The notes under the pieces were generated by a model. The model had not been told where the DNA came from, did not search any database, and was given only the letters and a program-made list of their open reading frames with translations. Shown one piece after another: positions 8,104 to 15,334 of a stretch of DNA of 64,000 nucleotides. The DNA is from CBDBND01 sp965207985 (GTDB taxonomy: Bacteria; Pseudomonadota; Alphaproteobacteria; Rhodospirillales; Rhodospirillaceae): contig CBDBND010000014.1 of the NCBI GenBank assembly GCA_965207985.1, forward strand, positions 1 to 64,000, given 5' to 3'. The translations under genes and the position numbers were made by a program. The stretch's first letter is position 1. Each line of letters starts with the position of its first letter.

Positions 8104-8703
8104 ATGGCCCAAAGCGCGAGAGTCAACCGCCGCGGCATGATGACCAGTATGGCCACTGTAGGCCTTGCTTCAGTGTTTAGTGGTGACCAAGCCAGAGCCG
8201 CCACTGATGGAGAACTCTATGATCAGATCCACGCTCTGCTAAAAGAAACTGAAAGGATTTGGAATTCACAGGACTTTGGTCGGTTACGAGACGTTTGGGA
8301 TACCGAAGATAATGAGCCATGGTACATACCCGAAGAGATTCGTGAAGCTTTTACGACCTGGGCTGAACTGGATGCCTACTGGACCCGTGGCGAGGCTTCG
8401 GGTCGGCGTGTTCTGAAAGCCTTTCGCTGGTGGTTTGACGATCTCAAAGTGAAAAGATTGGCAGCCGACCTAACCCTGGCAATGTTCAATCATTATTACG
8501 AACTCGAAGTAAATTTGCCAGGCGCTACCCCCTCGGCAGGCTTCGACCGGGTCCTCACCCTGTTTCGCCTGAAACCGGGAGGATGGCGGCATATACTCTA
8601 CGCTCAATGTCCCTTGGGACCGGAAAGCTATGTCCGTGCTCTGAGAGAACGTATAGTTAGCCCTGATTTTGAGGCATTCCGCGATACAGTAGAGGAAAAG
8701 TAA
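8104..8703 (+). CDS. Exported SnoaL/NTF2-like protein
   Basis: The ATG at 8104 follows a GGGAG ribosome site at good spacing; upstream codons are open but lack one. The 199-residue product begins with a twin-Arg-containing signal (VNRRGMMTSMATVGLASVF, cleavage near ARA-AT at about 33). The mature part has the alternating helix/strand pattern of small NTF2-like (SnoaL, DUF4440-type) domains with WNSQDFGRLRDVWD and a final GGWRHILYAQCP strand. Such cone-shaped domains bind hydrophobic ligands or act as isomerases/hydrolases. Similar exported proteins are at 26492 and 28420. Function unknown. Confidence 0.65.
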   Translation: MAQSARVNRRGMMTSMATVGLASVFSGDQARAATDGELYDQIHALLKETERIWNSQDFGRLRDVWDTEDNEPWYIPEEIREAFTTWAELDAYWTRGEASGRRVLKAFRWWFDDLKVKRLAADLTLAMFNHYYELEVNLPGATPSAGFDRVLTLFRLKPGGWRHILYAQCPLGPESYVRALRERIVSPDFEAFRDTVEEK

Positions 8704-8751
8704 AGGGCATGAACCGATTGAGTTTGGCTGCGAGTGTGCATGGCCGATGAT

Positions 8752-9431
8752 TGTCCGTCGTCAGAGTATTTGGGACAGCGGGGGTTGATAAACTAAGAGA
8801 GGGTTTGGCCCATCTTGGTTTTCAGTTTAGGCGGCGGTTTTGCGGTGCTGCAAGCGCCGTTGGTTGATGGTGTTTTGTTTGATTCTCTCCCTTTCGAGTA
8901 AGATGGTTTCGCCGCGCCCGAAGTAGACGTCGGCGGGCGTCAGATTGCTCAGGCTCTCGTGGTAGCGGTGGTGATTGTAGTAGGCGACGAAGCGCCCGAT
9001 CCCGGTCTTGAGATCGCCCGGCAGGAAGTAGTTCTCTAACAGGATGCGGTTCTTCAGGGTCTGATGCCACCGCTCGATCTTGCCCTGTGTCTGCGGGTGA
9101 TAGGGTGCGCCGCGCACATGATCCATGCCGTTGTCGTCGAGCCATTCGGCCAGTTCGCTAGAGATGTAGGACGCGCCATTGTCTGACAGCAGGCGGGGCT
9201 TGTGCCGGACCTCGACCCGGTCGCAGCCTGAGGCCTGCAATGCTAGTTTCAGGGTGTCTGTGACGTCACTGGCCTTCATGCTCGTACACAGCGTCCAGGC
9301 GATGATGTAGCGGGAGTAATCATCCAGGATGGTGCTCAGGTAGAACCAGCCCCATCCGATGACCTTGATGTAGGTGAAGTCGGTCTGCCAGAGCTGGTTC
9401 GGGGCCGTGGTTTTGTCCCTGAACTCATCGC
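8752..9431 (-). mobile_element. IS3-family element, copy 1, truncated
   Basis: The sequence from TGTCCGTCGTCAGA (8752) through the 3' half of the orfB gene is nearly identical to the copy starting at 12695. Identity ends at about 9431, where it joins a PQQ-dehydrogenase gene fragment. The orfA gene, the 5' half of orfB and the other end are missing. Confidence 0.8.
8827..9431 (-). pseudogene. IS3-family transposase OrfB, C-terminal fragment
   Basis: It contains the integrase core: QTDFTYIKVIGWGWFYLS with the first Asp, LLSDNGASYIS with the second, and KIERWHQTLKNRI with the Glu, followed by the YYNHHRYHESLSNLTPADV tail. It equals the C-terminal 200 residues of the intact copy at 12770-13750 with few substitutions. 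The open frame runs upstream to 9723 only because it reads antisense through the PQQ-dehydrogenase fragment; that part is not transposase. Confidence 0.8.
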
Positions 9432-9432
9432 C

Positions 9433-10026
9433 TGCCTTGGCGGTGGCGGCAATTGGGGCGGCGCGGCCGTCGACCCCACCTCGGGTGTCCTCATCGTCAA
9501 AGGACAGAACTTCGGCAGTGTTTTCCGCTTGGAACCGGCAACGGAAAGACGCGCGACCGACGGAGGGTCTTTCAACCGGTTCATGGAGTGCACCCCGTAC
9601 CGCATCCAAGGCGGCCGCTGGCAATCTCCCTTTGGTATTCCCTGCAATCCACCGCCATGGGGAGAGCTGTCCGCCATTGACTTGAACACCGGCGCCTATG
9701 TGTGGCGGCGGCCCTTGGGCCAAGTGCCCTTCGGCCCGTTCAAACTGTTGAACTCGCCCAAAGCCTGGGGCGGCCCCATTTCCGGCGGCCCGATGATCAC
9801 CGGCGGCGGTTTGGTGTTCATTGGCGCCACTATGGAGAGCGCTTTCCGGGCTCTGGATGTGGCGACCGGCGAAACGCTTTGGTCGGTCACGCTAGAGGCT
9901 CCCGCCATGGCCGTGCCCATGACATATGGGGTAAACGGCCGTCAATATGTGGTGGTCGCCGCTGGTGGCAGTCGCCTCGTCGGCACCGAACTCAGCGACG
10001 CTTTGGTGGCTTTCGCCTTACCTTAA
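9433..10026 (+). pseudogene. Membrane-bound PQQ-dependent dehydrogenase, C-terminal fragment
   Basis: An open frame from the IS3 junction encodes about 195 residues typical of the C-terminus of the glucose/quinate/shikimate PQQ-dehydrogenase family: GGGGNWGGAAVDPTSGVLIV, a PYRI...FGIPCNPPPWGEL segment, the repeat LSAIDLNTGAYVWRRPLG, GGPMITGGGLVFIGATM, and a terminal GRQYVVVAAGGSRLVGT. These enzymes oxidise sugars or alcohols in the periplasm and reduce ubiquinone. The N-terminal membrane part and most propeller blades (about 500-600 residues) are missing, cut off by IS3 copy 1. Confidence 0.8.
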
Positions 10027-10034
10027 CGTCCGCT

Positions 10035-10418
10035 CTAAGGATTGCGGCTGAGGCCGCGCTGCTCTAATGCCGCAAGATAAGTGGACCAATTGGAGTTATA
10101 ATCGCGGCACAATTCCAACAGCGTCGTCCAGGAATATATCCCCGTGTCGTGCAGATCGTCGAACACCAACCGGATTGCATAGTTGCCCACTGGTTCGATG
10201 TTGATGATACCGACATGGCGCCTTCCACCAACAATGACTTTTTCACCGCCGTGGGCCTGCACTTCGGCGGACGGACTCTCCACCCGGAGGTATTCCGCAG
10301 GGAGGACGTAACGTTCTTCGTTATCGAACGTGACGGTCAGTGTTTTGGCTTCGGGGTCGTAGGCAATGTCCGTCGGCCACGCCGAAGAAGCAAGGTCGTT
10401 CGCATCCGCATCACTCAC
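10035..10418 (-). CDS. DUF971 domain protein
   Basis: A 127-residue cytoplasmic protein of the DUF971 (GBBH-like N-terminal) family, with TVTFDNEERYVLPAEYLRVESPSAEV and the closing NYAIRLVFDDLHDTGIYSW...L. The domain is found alone or fused to Mrp/ApbC-type or gamma-butyrobetaine hydroxylase-type proteins and is linked to Fe-S or metal handling; no catalytic role is proven. Its start overlaps the end of the Trm112-like gene by four bases, so it is the last gene of the thioredoxin-LON-Trm112 operon. Confidence 0.85.
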   Translation of the reverse strand: MSDADANDLASSAWPTDIAYDPEAKTLTVTFDNEERYVLPAEYLRVESPSAEVQAHGGEKVIVGGRRHVGIINIEPVGNYAIRLVFDDLHDTGIYSWTTLLELCRDYNSNWSTYLAALEQRGLSRNP

Positions 10419-10603
10419 GGTTTGTCGTCAAGCCGCCGTGCTTCGTCAGGCAACATGATCGGGATCCCGTCGCGCACGGGAAAAGCCAGACCCGCCTGTT
10501 TGCTGATGAGTTCCTGGGCGTCCTTATCGAATTCCAGTGGACCTTTGGTGACCGGGCAGACAAGAATTTCCAATAATTTTGGGTCGATGTCCGGTGATGC
10601 CAC
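10415..10603 (-). CDS. Trm112-like protein (YcaR/UPF0434 family)
   Basis: A 62-residue protein with the family core LLEILVCPVTKGPLEF, a middle LAFPVRDGIPIMLPDEAR, and the usual length of about 60. Bacterial Trm112-like proteins are compact zinc-ribbon-derived folds; this one keeps a single Cys, as many bacterial members do. In eukaryotes and archaea Trm112 activates methyltransferases; the bacterial role is not settled. It is translationally coupled (4-base overlap) to the DUF971 gene. Confidence 0.88.
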   Translation of the reverse strand: MASPDIDPKLLEILVCPVTKGPLEFDKDAQELISKQAGLAFPVRDGIPIMLPDEARRLDDKP

Positions 10604-10644
10604 GGTTTATCTCCTTGTCGCAGGGCAGTGCGTATCCAGCATTC

Positions 10645-11385
10645 TCATTGCTGGGGTCCTTCCGTCATGCCGGTTTCAAACACACCCATTTGCAACAGCG
10701 CCAAAAGCATATCGGCCCGGTCGCTGACCGTTTCAGATTCAAGCAAAGCCTGTTTCTCCCGGGGATCAAACGGGCAAATCATGCACAAGGATGAGACCAA
10801 GGTGTGATCCGACAGTCCTTTGATAACATCAACTTTAAGCCGCATGCCCTGGGCATCGACATAGGGTTGCAGGGCTTCGAGCAGAGTGTCGCGGTCAAGG
10901 TCAAAGTCTTCGGGCGGATCCATGTCTGCTGCAAATCGTGTGTAGTCCGCGCGCACGCGGCGGTATCCTTTCCGCCCTTCAAGCTCCTCGACCACATGAA
11001 AGCGGCTTAGTCCTCGCAAAGCGATGAGCAGCCTGCCGTCTTCGGTTTCTTCAAAATAGACAATGCGGCCGACGCAACCGGTTTTATAAAGCGGCGGTTC
11101 TTCATCTTCTGACAACGCGAACCCGCTGTCTTCATCGCCGTCGCTGTCTTCGTCATCGTCAGAATCAGACATGGCGTCGTAATTGGGTTGAATCATGCCG
11201 AACAGGCGCCCTTCGGCCAGGGCATCCTGGGTCATGTTGAGATATCGCGGCTCAAAGATATTGAGCGGTAGACGTCCGGCCGGTAGAAGCACCGCTCCGG
11301 TCAGAGGAAACACCGGCAGCTCTGTCGGCAGATCTTCGAACTTGGTGGATATGGGGCTAAACATCAGGGTTTCTGTTTCACCCAC
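10645..11385 (-). CDS. LON substrate-binding (PUA-like) domain protein with an acidic insert
   Basis: A 246-residue stand-alone LON N-terminal domain: LPVFPLTGAVLLPAGRLPLNIFEPRY near residues 23-48, then GRLFGMIQP, GCVGRIVYFEE and GLSRFHVVEEL. It lacks the ATPase and protease parts of Lon and is a common alphaproteobacterial protein of unknown role. An Asp/Glu/Ser-rich insertion (about 73-97) separates the second and third conserved blocks. The start is GTG at 11385, four bases past the thioredoxin stop; an ATG at 11364 is the alternative. Confidence 0.85.
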   Translation of the reverse strand: MGETETLMFSPISTKFEDLPTELPVFPLTGAVLLPAGRLPLNIFEPRYLNMTQDALAEGRLFGMIQPNYDAMSDSDDDEDSDGDEDSGFALSEDEEPPLYKTGCVGRIVYFEETEDGRLLIALRGLSRFHVVEELEGRKGYRRVRADYTRFAADMDPPEDFDLDRDTLLEALQPYVDAQGMRLKVDVIKGLSDHTLVSSLCMICPFDPREKQALLESETVSDRADMLLALLQMGVFETGMTEGPQQ

Positions 11386-11388
11386 CGT

Positions 11389-12357
11389 TTAGGCAAACAA
11401 CAGAGACGATAACCGGCGACGCCCCTCAATGGTTAGCGGATCCGTCGGACCGAACGCCTCAAAAAATTTGACCAGCTGTTTGCGCGCACCGTCGTCATCC
11501 CATTTGCGGTCGAGTTTGACGATCTCAAGCAAATCATTGACCGCACCTTCGCGGTCATTGGCGCTGTAGCGCGCCATAGCCAAATCGAAACGCGCCTGCA
11601 TGTCTTTGGGATTGTCGGCAACCGCTTGCTCAAGAGCTGACAAGTCGGCTTCCGATCCTTTGTCCGCTGTCGAGTCCTTCAACTCTAAAGCCGTGACCAC
11701 GGCTGCAATTTCCGGCTTGGCGCGAAGGTCTTCCGGCAATTGCTCGATGACCTGCCTGGCGACGTCGTCCTCCCCCATATCCATGTAGCTGCGCAATGCT
11801 CCGCCAAGCGCACGGGCGTTTTCCCAGTCTTGGCCGAGGACTTGCTGAAAGACGTCCAGCGCCTCCCCGTGTTGGCCCTCCGCTGCAAGCGCCTCAGCTT
11901 GCTCAAGGGCAGTATCAATGGGAGAGCCCTCGCCGCCGGTGAGTTTGTCGACAAAGGATTTGAGCTGACTTTCAGGCAGGGCGCCCATAAACCCATCGAC
12001 GGGGCGGCCGTCCTTGAAAGCGAAAACCGCAGGAATGGACTGGACTCGGAACTGGGCCGCCAAAGGTTGGTTTTCGTCAACGTTGACTTTGACGAGGCGG
12101 ACTTTGCCGCCATAGCTGCTGACGATCTTCTCCAGCGCAGGCCCAAGCTGTTTGCACGGTCCGCACCAGGGTGCCCAAAAATCGACAATGACGGGCGCAG
12201 ACTTGGAGGCTTCCAGCACGTCCTCTTGAAAGGTTTCCGTCCCGCTATCTTTGATGATCTCTCCCGGCGGTGCGGCCGCGAGACCGTCTTGAGGGGGCGA
12301 AGAAGGGTCGCCAATGAGCATAGAAGCCCTCGTCTCGGTGGTTGATGCGTCTTTCAA
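11389..12357 (-). CDS. cnoX: CnoX-type thioredoxin with TPR-like C-terminus
   Basis: 322 residues: an N-terminal thioredoxin domain with the full active site WAPWCGPCKQ (Cys65 and Cys68) and the cis-Pro loop VQSIPAVFAF, followed by a helical TPR-like region (about 150-320). This is the YbbN/CnoX architecture; E. coli CnoX is a holdase that protects proteins from oxidation and hands them to GroEL. E. coli CnoX lacks the CGPC dithiol, whereas alphaproteobacterial forms such as this keep it and can reduce disulfides. It heads the operon with the LON, Trm112-like and DUF971 genes. Confidence 0.85.
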   Translation of the reverse strand: MKDASTTETRASMLIGDPSSPPQDGLAAAPPGEIIKDSGTETFQEDVLEASKSAPVIVDFWAPWCGPCKQLGPALEKIVSSYGGKVRLVKVNVDENQPLAAQFRVQSIPAVFAFKDGRPVDGFMGALPESQLKSFVDKLTGGEGSPIDTALEQAEALAAEGQHGEALDVFQQVLGQDWENARALGGALRSYMDMGEDDVARQVIEQLPEDLRAKPEIAAVVTALELKDSTADKGSEADLSALEQAVADNPKDMQARFDLAMARYSANDREGAVNDLLEIVKLDRKWDDDGARKQLVKFFEAFGPTDPLTIEGRRRLSSLLFA

Positions 12358-12519
12358 GCCCTTAGATGCGTCTTAATGGCCCGAAACGCAAGAGAGGGCC
12401 GTTCTTGAGGCTGATGGGAAGCTCTCTCAAACCTAGGGGAACCCTTGCAAAGCAGTGGTGAGGGGGTATAGTCCGCCTCCTTTCACGGCGGCCATTTGTG
12501 TGATTGGACAGCCGGTCGA

Positions 12520-12594
12520 GCGGGCGTAGCTCAGGGGTAGAGCACAACCTTGCCAAGGTTGGGGCCGTGGGTTCGAATCCCATCGCCCGCTCCA
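12520..12594 (+). tRNA. tRNA-Gly (anticodon GCC)
   Basis: A full cloverleaf: acceptor GCGGGCG/CGCCCGC, D arm GCTC-AGGGGTA-GAGC, anticodon stem CAACC/GGTTG with loop TTGCCAA (anticodon GCC at 12552-12554), T arm GTGGG-TTCGAAT-CCCAT, discriminator T, and an encoded CCA end. The conserved TTCGAAT is present. IS3 copy 2 begins 100 bases downstream. Confidence 0.96.
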
Positions 12595-12769
12595 TTTCTC
12601 ATTCGCATCGTTTGTTCTGCTAGGGGTGTTCGAACTTACGTTTCCTGCGCCGCGCACACGTTTTGCCACTCCTCTTTGAGAAGAGCATAAAAGGTGTCCG
12701 TCGTCAGATTATTTGGGACAGCGGGGGTTGATAAACTAAGAGAGAGTTTGGCCCATCTTGGTTTTCAGT

Positions 12770-13750
12770 TTAGGCGGCGGTTTTGCGGTGCTGCAAGCGC
12801 CGTTGATTGATGGTGTTTTGTTTGATTCTCTCCCTTTCGAGTAAGATGGTTTCGCCGCGCCCGAAGTAGACGTCGGCGGGCGTCAGATTGCTCAGGCTCT
12901 CGTGGTAGCGGTGGTGATTGTAGTAGGCGACGAAGCGCCCGATCTTGGCCTTGAGATCGCCCGGCAGGAAGTAGTTCTCTAACAGGATGCGGTTCTTCAG
13001 GGTCTGATGCCACCGCTCGATCTTGCCCTGTGTCTGCGGGTGATAGGGTGCGCCGCGCACATGATCCATGCCGTTGTCGTCGAGCCATTCGGCCAGTTCG
13101 CTAGAGATGTAGGACGCGCCATTGTCTGACAGCAGGCGGGGCTTGTGCCGGACCTCGACCCGGTCGCAGCCTGAGGCCTGCAATGCTAGTTCCAGGGTGT
13201 CTGTGACGTCACTGGCCTTCATGGTCGTACACAGCGTCCAGGCGATGATGTAGCGGGAGTAATCATCCAGGATGGTGCTCAGGTAGAACCAGCCCCATCC
13301 GATGACCTTGATGTAGGTGAAGTCGGTCTGCCAAAGCTGGTTCGGGGCCGTGGTCTTATCCCTGAACTCATCGTTCGCCTTGATCACCACAAACGCCGGG
13401 CTGGCGATCAGGTCATGGGCCTTGAGAAGCCGGTAAACACTGGCTTCCGAGACGAAGTAGGCCTGTGTATCGGTGAACCGTACCGCCAGTTCCCGGGGCG
13501 ACAGGTCCGGGTTCTCCAGGGCCATCTGGACAATCCGGTCACGGATCTCATCCGGGATGCGGTTCCACACCCGGGACGGCTTGGGCGGCCTGTCTTCAAG
13601 GGCCTCAAGCCCGCCCTGCAGATAGCTGTTGTACCAGCGGTAAAACGTGGTGCGGGGAACCCCAAGGGTGTCCAACGTACGCTTGGCCGGCAGATGCGAC
13701 TGTTCCACCAGCCTGATGATCTCGAGCTTCTCGGAGGCGGGGTATCTCAT
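12770..13750 (-). CDS. IS3-family transposase OrfB
   Basis: 326 residues: an N-terminal HTH (KLEIIRLVEQSHLPAKRTLDTLGVP), a second HTH-like part, and an integrase core with Asp in WQTDFTYIK, Asp in LLSDNGASY and Glu in GKIERWHQTLKN, all present. It begins with ATGA overlapping the orfA stop. Together with OrfA it should be able to move this copy, and might act on the ends of copy 1. Confidence 0.88.
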   Translation of the reverse strand: MRYPASEKLEIIRLVEQSHLPAKRTLDTLGVPRTTFYRWYNSYLQGGLEALEDRPPKPSRVWNRIPDEIRDRIVQMALENPDLSPRELAVRFTDTQAYFVSEASVYRLLKAHDLIASPAFVVIKANDEFRDKTTAPNQLWQTDFTYIKVIGWGWFYLSTILDDYSRYIIAWTLCTTMKASDVTDTLELALQASGCDRVEVRHKPRLLSDNGASYISSELAEWLDDNGMDHVRGAPYHPQTQGKIERWHQTLKNRILLENYFLPGDLKAKIGRFVAYYNHHRYHESLSNLTPADVYFGRGETILLERERIKQNTINQRRLQHRKTAA

Positions 13751-14103
13751 GCGTCGTCTCCCCCATCCCCGATCATGTTTTTTTTGAGAAGGCGCAGTTC
13801 CAGGGCCTGTTCGGCCACCACCTCCTTGAGGTCGTGAGCCTGGCGGCGCAGCTCCTTGACCTCGCCCGTGTTGGCCTCACGGGCCGTATCACCGGCCAGG
13901 CGCTTCTTCCCGGCCTCAAGGAACTCCTTCGACCAGCTGTAATACATCCCCTGGGCTATGCCCTCACGGCGGCATAGCTCGGCAATCGGGTCCTCGCCGC
14001 GCAGTCCGGCCAGGACAATGCGGATCTTCTCCTCAGCACTGTAACGCTTGCGGGTCTTGCCGGATGTCCTTGACCTCCGCTCCGCAACATCCCGTTCTGT
14101 CAT
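13747..14103 (-). CDS. IS3-family transposase OrfA
   Basis: 118 residues with an N-terminal HTH_Tnp_1 domain (KRYSAEEKIRIVLAGLRGEDPIAELCRREGI) and a C-terminal leucine-zipper-like helix, the standard IS3 OrfA plan. It binds the element ends. The last four bases overlap the orfB start, so the two are coupled. A 40-base duplicate of part of this gene lies at 14428-14468. Confidence 0.88.
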   Translation of the reverse strand: MTERDVAERRSRTSGKTRKRYSAEEKIRIVLAGLRGEDPIAELCRREGIAQGMYYSWSKEFLEAGKKRLAGDTAREANTGEVKELRRQAHDLKEVVAEQALELRLLKKNMIGDGGDDA

Positions 14104-14117
14104 CGTTCACTCCTCAC

Positions 14118-14207
14118 GATGGCCAATAACACTCTCTTACGCAATCACCCTAATCTGTTCCATTGGTCCTGAGGCTCTTGCCGTAAGGAGAGTGTTATTG
14201 GCTCATC
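14118..14207. repeat. Long imperfect inverted repeat
   Basis: GATGGCCAATAACACTCTC... (14118-14141) and its complement (14182-14207) pair over about 24 bases, with single-base insertions in the right arm, around a 40-base loop. It lies just upstream of orfA, so it may be a transcription or binding structure of the IS3 element, or the trace of a small non-autonomous insertion. Confidence 0.6.
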
Positions 14208-14220
14208 TGTCATCATTGAG

Positions 14221-14427
14221 GGAACCCGGCTGCACTCAAGTGGGCCGCGGATGAACCGGTCGCTCGAGATCACTGGAACGCCCATGAAGCGCCTCGCAGG
14301 TGGTCAGCCCGCCCGAGTAGGGCCATGTGTCGAGGATGATATCGACATTGCTATATTGGTTTAAGAACTCGGCGTGTTCGCCGCCGGTGCCGATGTTGTG
14401 GAGCGGACGGTCAAGGACATTCGCCGG
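14221..14427 (-). pseudogene. GT41 (O-GlcNAc transferase-like) glycosyltransferase fragment
   Basis: Reading leftward from about 14425, the frame gives NVLDRPLHNIGTGG, HAEFLNQYSNVDIILDTWPYS and GGLTTCEALH, then after a frame change MGVPVISSDRFI. The order VDIxLDxxPYSGGLTTCEAL-HMGVPV is the nucleotide-sugar-binding core of bacterial GT41/SPINDLY-type glycosyltransferases. Both ends are missing and the frame is broken at the expected second Met-Gly, so this is a decayed piece of a larger, probably TPR-containing, gene. Confidence 0.6.
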
Positions 14428-14468
14428 TCAAGACGCGCAAGCGTTACAGTGCTGAGGAGAAGATCCGA
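14428..14468 (+). pseudogene. Sliver of an IS3 orfA gene
   Basis: Forty bases reading AAGACGCGCAAGCGTTACAG and onward, encoding KTRKRYSAEEKIR, match the orfA gene of the IS3 element at 13747-14103 but in the opposite orientation. It lies between the GT41 fragment and the truncated IS5, so a third copy once existed here and was almost wholly deleted. Confidence 0.65.
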
Positions 14469-14499
14469 TGGAGTGGACGCCCCCTCCCGACGGCATCGC

Positions 14500-15224
14500 A
14501 AACGGTTGCGCCCGAACCATGCGAAGGTGCGTTCGACCACCCAACGGCGCGGCAGCGCAACGAAGCCGTCCGCCTTGTCGTTGCGCCTGACGATCTCCAG
14601 CGCCCAGTCGCCGATCTTCTTCAGCGCCCCGGCCAGCTTAGGGCCGGCGTAAGCGCCGTCGGCGAAGATATGGCCGACCCCGGGAAACCACGCCCCCACC
14701 TCGGCGAGCAGCGACGGCGCACCGTCGCGATCCTGGATGTCAGCCTCGTGGACCACGGCACCGAGCAACCGCCCGCCAGTGTCCACCACGATATGGCGCT
14801 TGCGGCCCATCACCTTCTTACCCGCGTCAAACCCGCGCGGACCTCCGCTTTCCGTGGTCTTCACCGACTGGCTGTCGATCACCCCGGCAGTCGCGGCAGC
14901 GGCCCGCCCCTCGGCCTCGCGGGTGCGCGCCAGAAGCGCCCGGTTGACCTCCTGCCACGTCCCGTCGTCGCGCCACTTGTAGAAATAGTACTGAACCGAG
15001 CTGCGCGGCGGAAACTCGCCGGGCAGCATGCGCCACTGGCAGCCGCTGCGGGCCATGTACAGGATCGCGGTCATCACTTCCCGCATATCCGTCTTGCGCG
15101 GGCGGCCCAGAGCCCTTGCGGGCGGCATATGGGGTTCGATCACGCACCATTCGGTATCGCTCAGATCGCTTGCGTAGCGGTGCGCCTCGCGCTCATATTT
15201 CTCACGAGTGGCGTCAGTCCACAT
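14500..15224 (-). pseudogene. IS5-family transposase, C-terminally truncated
   Basis: The ATG at 15224 follows AAGGAGG at ideal spacing, which sets the start (MWTDATREKYERE). The product has LSDTEWCVIEPHMPP, GCQWRMLPGEFPPRSSVQYYFYKWRDDG, the first Asp in GVIDSQSVKTTESGG, the second in IFADGAYAG, and the Glu in RRWVVERTFAWFGRNR. The DDE triad is complete, but the last about 25 residues are replaced by read-through into IS3 and GT41 debris ending at 14361. Activity is doubtful and the right terminal repeat is gone. Confidence 0.75.
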
Positions 15225-15304
15225 CTTGTTATCCTCCTTGCTGGCGAACACAACAAGGGAATCACAAGGGACTGATTCCACTCAATTCTTTTTCGGTCAG
15301 GCTC
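14500..15304 (-). mobile_element. IS5-family element 2, truncated at its 3' end
   Basis: The 5' end is intact (GAGCCTGACCGAAAAAG reading inward from 15304), and a transposase gene follows, but the element breaks off near 14500 just before the end of the coding region. It is a different IS5 subgroup from the remnant at 2743. Confidence 0.7.
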
Positions 15305-15334
15305 TAAAGGATCATAAGATGTGTTTGGGGAGGG

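Larger units (their letters stand above)
12695..14215 (-). mobile_element. IS3-family element, copy 2, probably complete
   Basis: The element holds intact orfA and orfB genes in the usual order with a four-base overlap. Its left end is TGTCCGTCGTCAGA at 12695, shared with the truncated copy at 8752. The right end is uncertain: TGATGACAGAT (reading inward, outer end about 14215) is the best match to the left end, but I see no target duplication. It lies between tRNA-Gly and a zone of gene fragments. Confidence 0.65.

Noticed and set aside
12362..12669. Two leftward open frames overlapping tRNA-Gly, one with a GFEPTAPTLARLCSTPELRP-like product
   Set aside because: This is the well-known artefact of translating the antisense of a tRNA gene; the cloverleaf explains the sequence.
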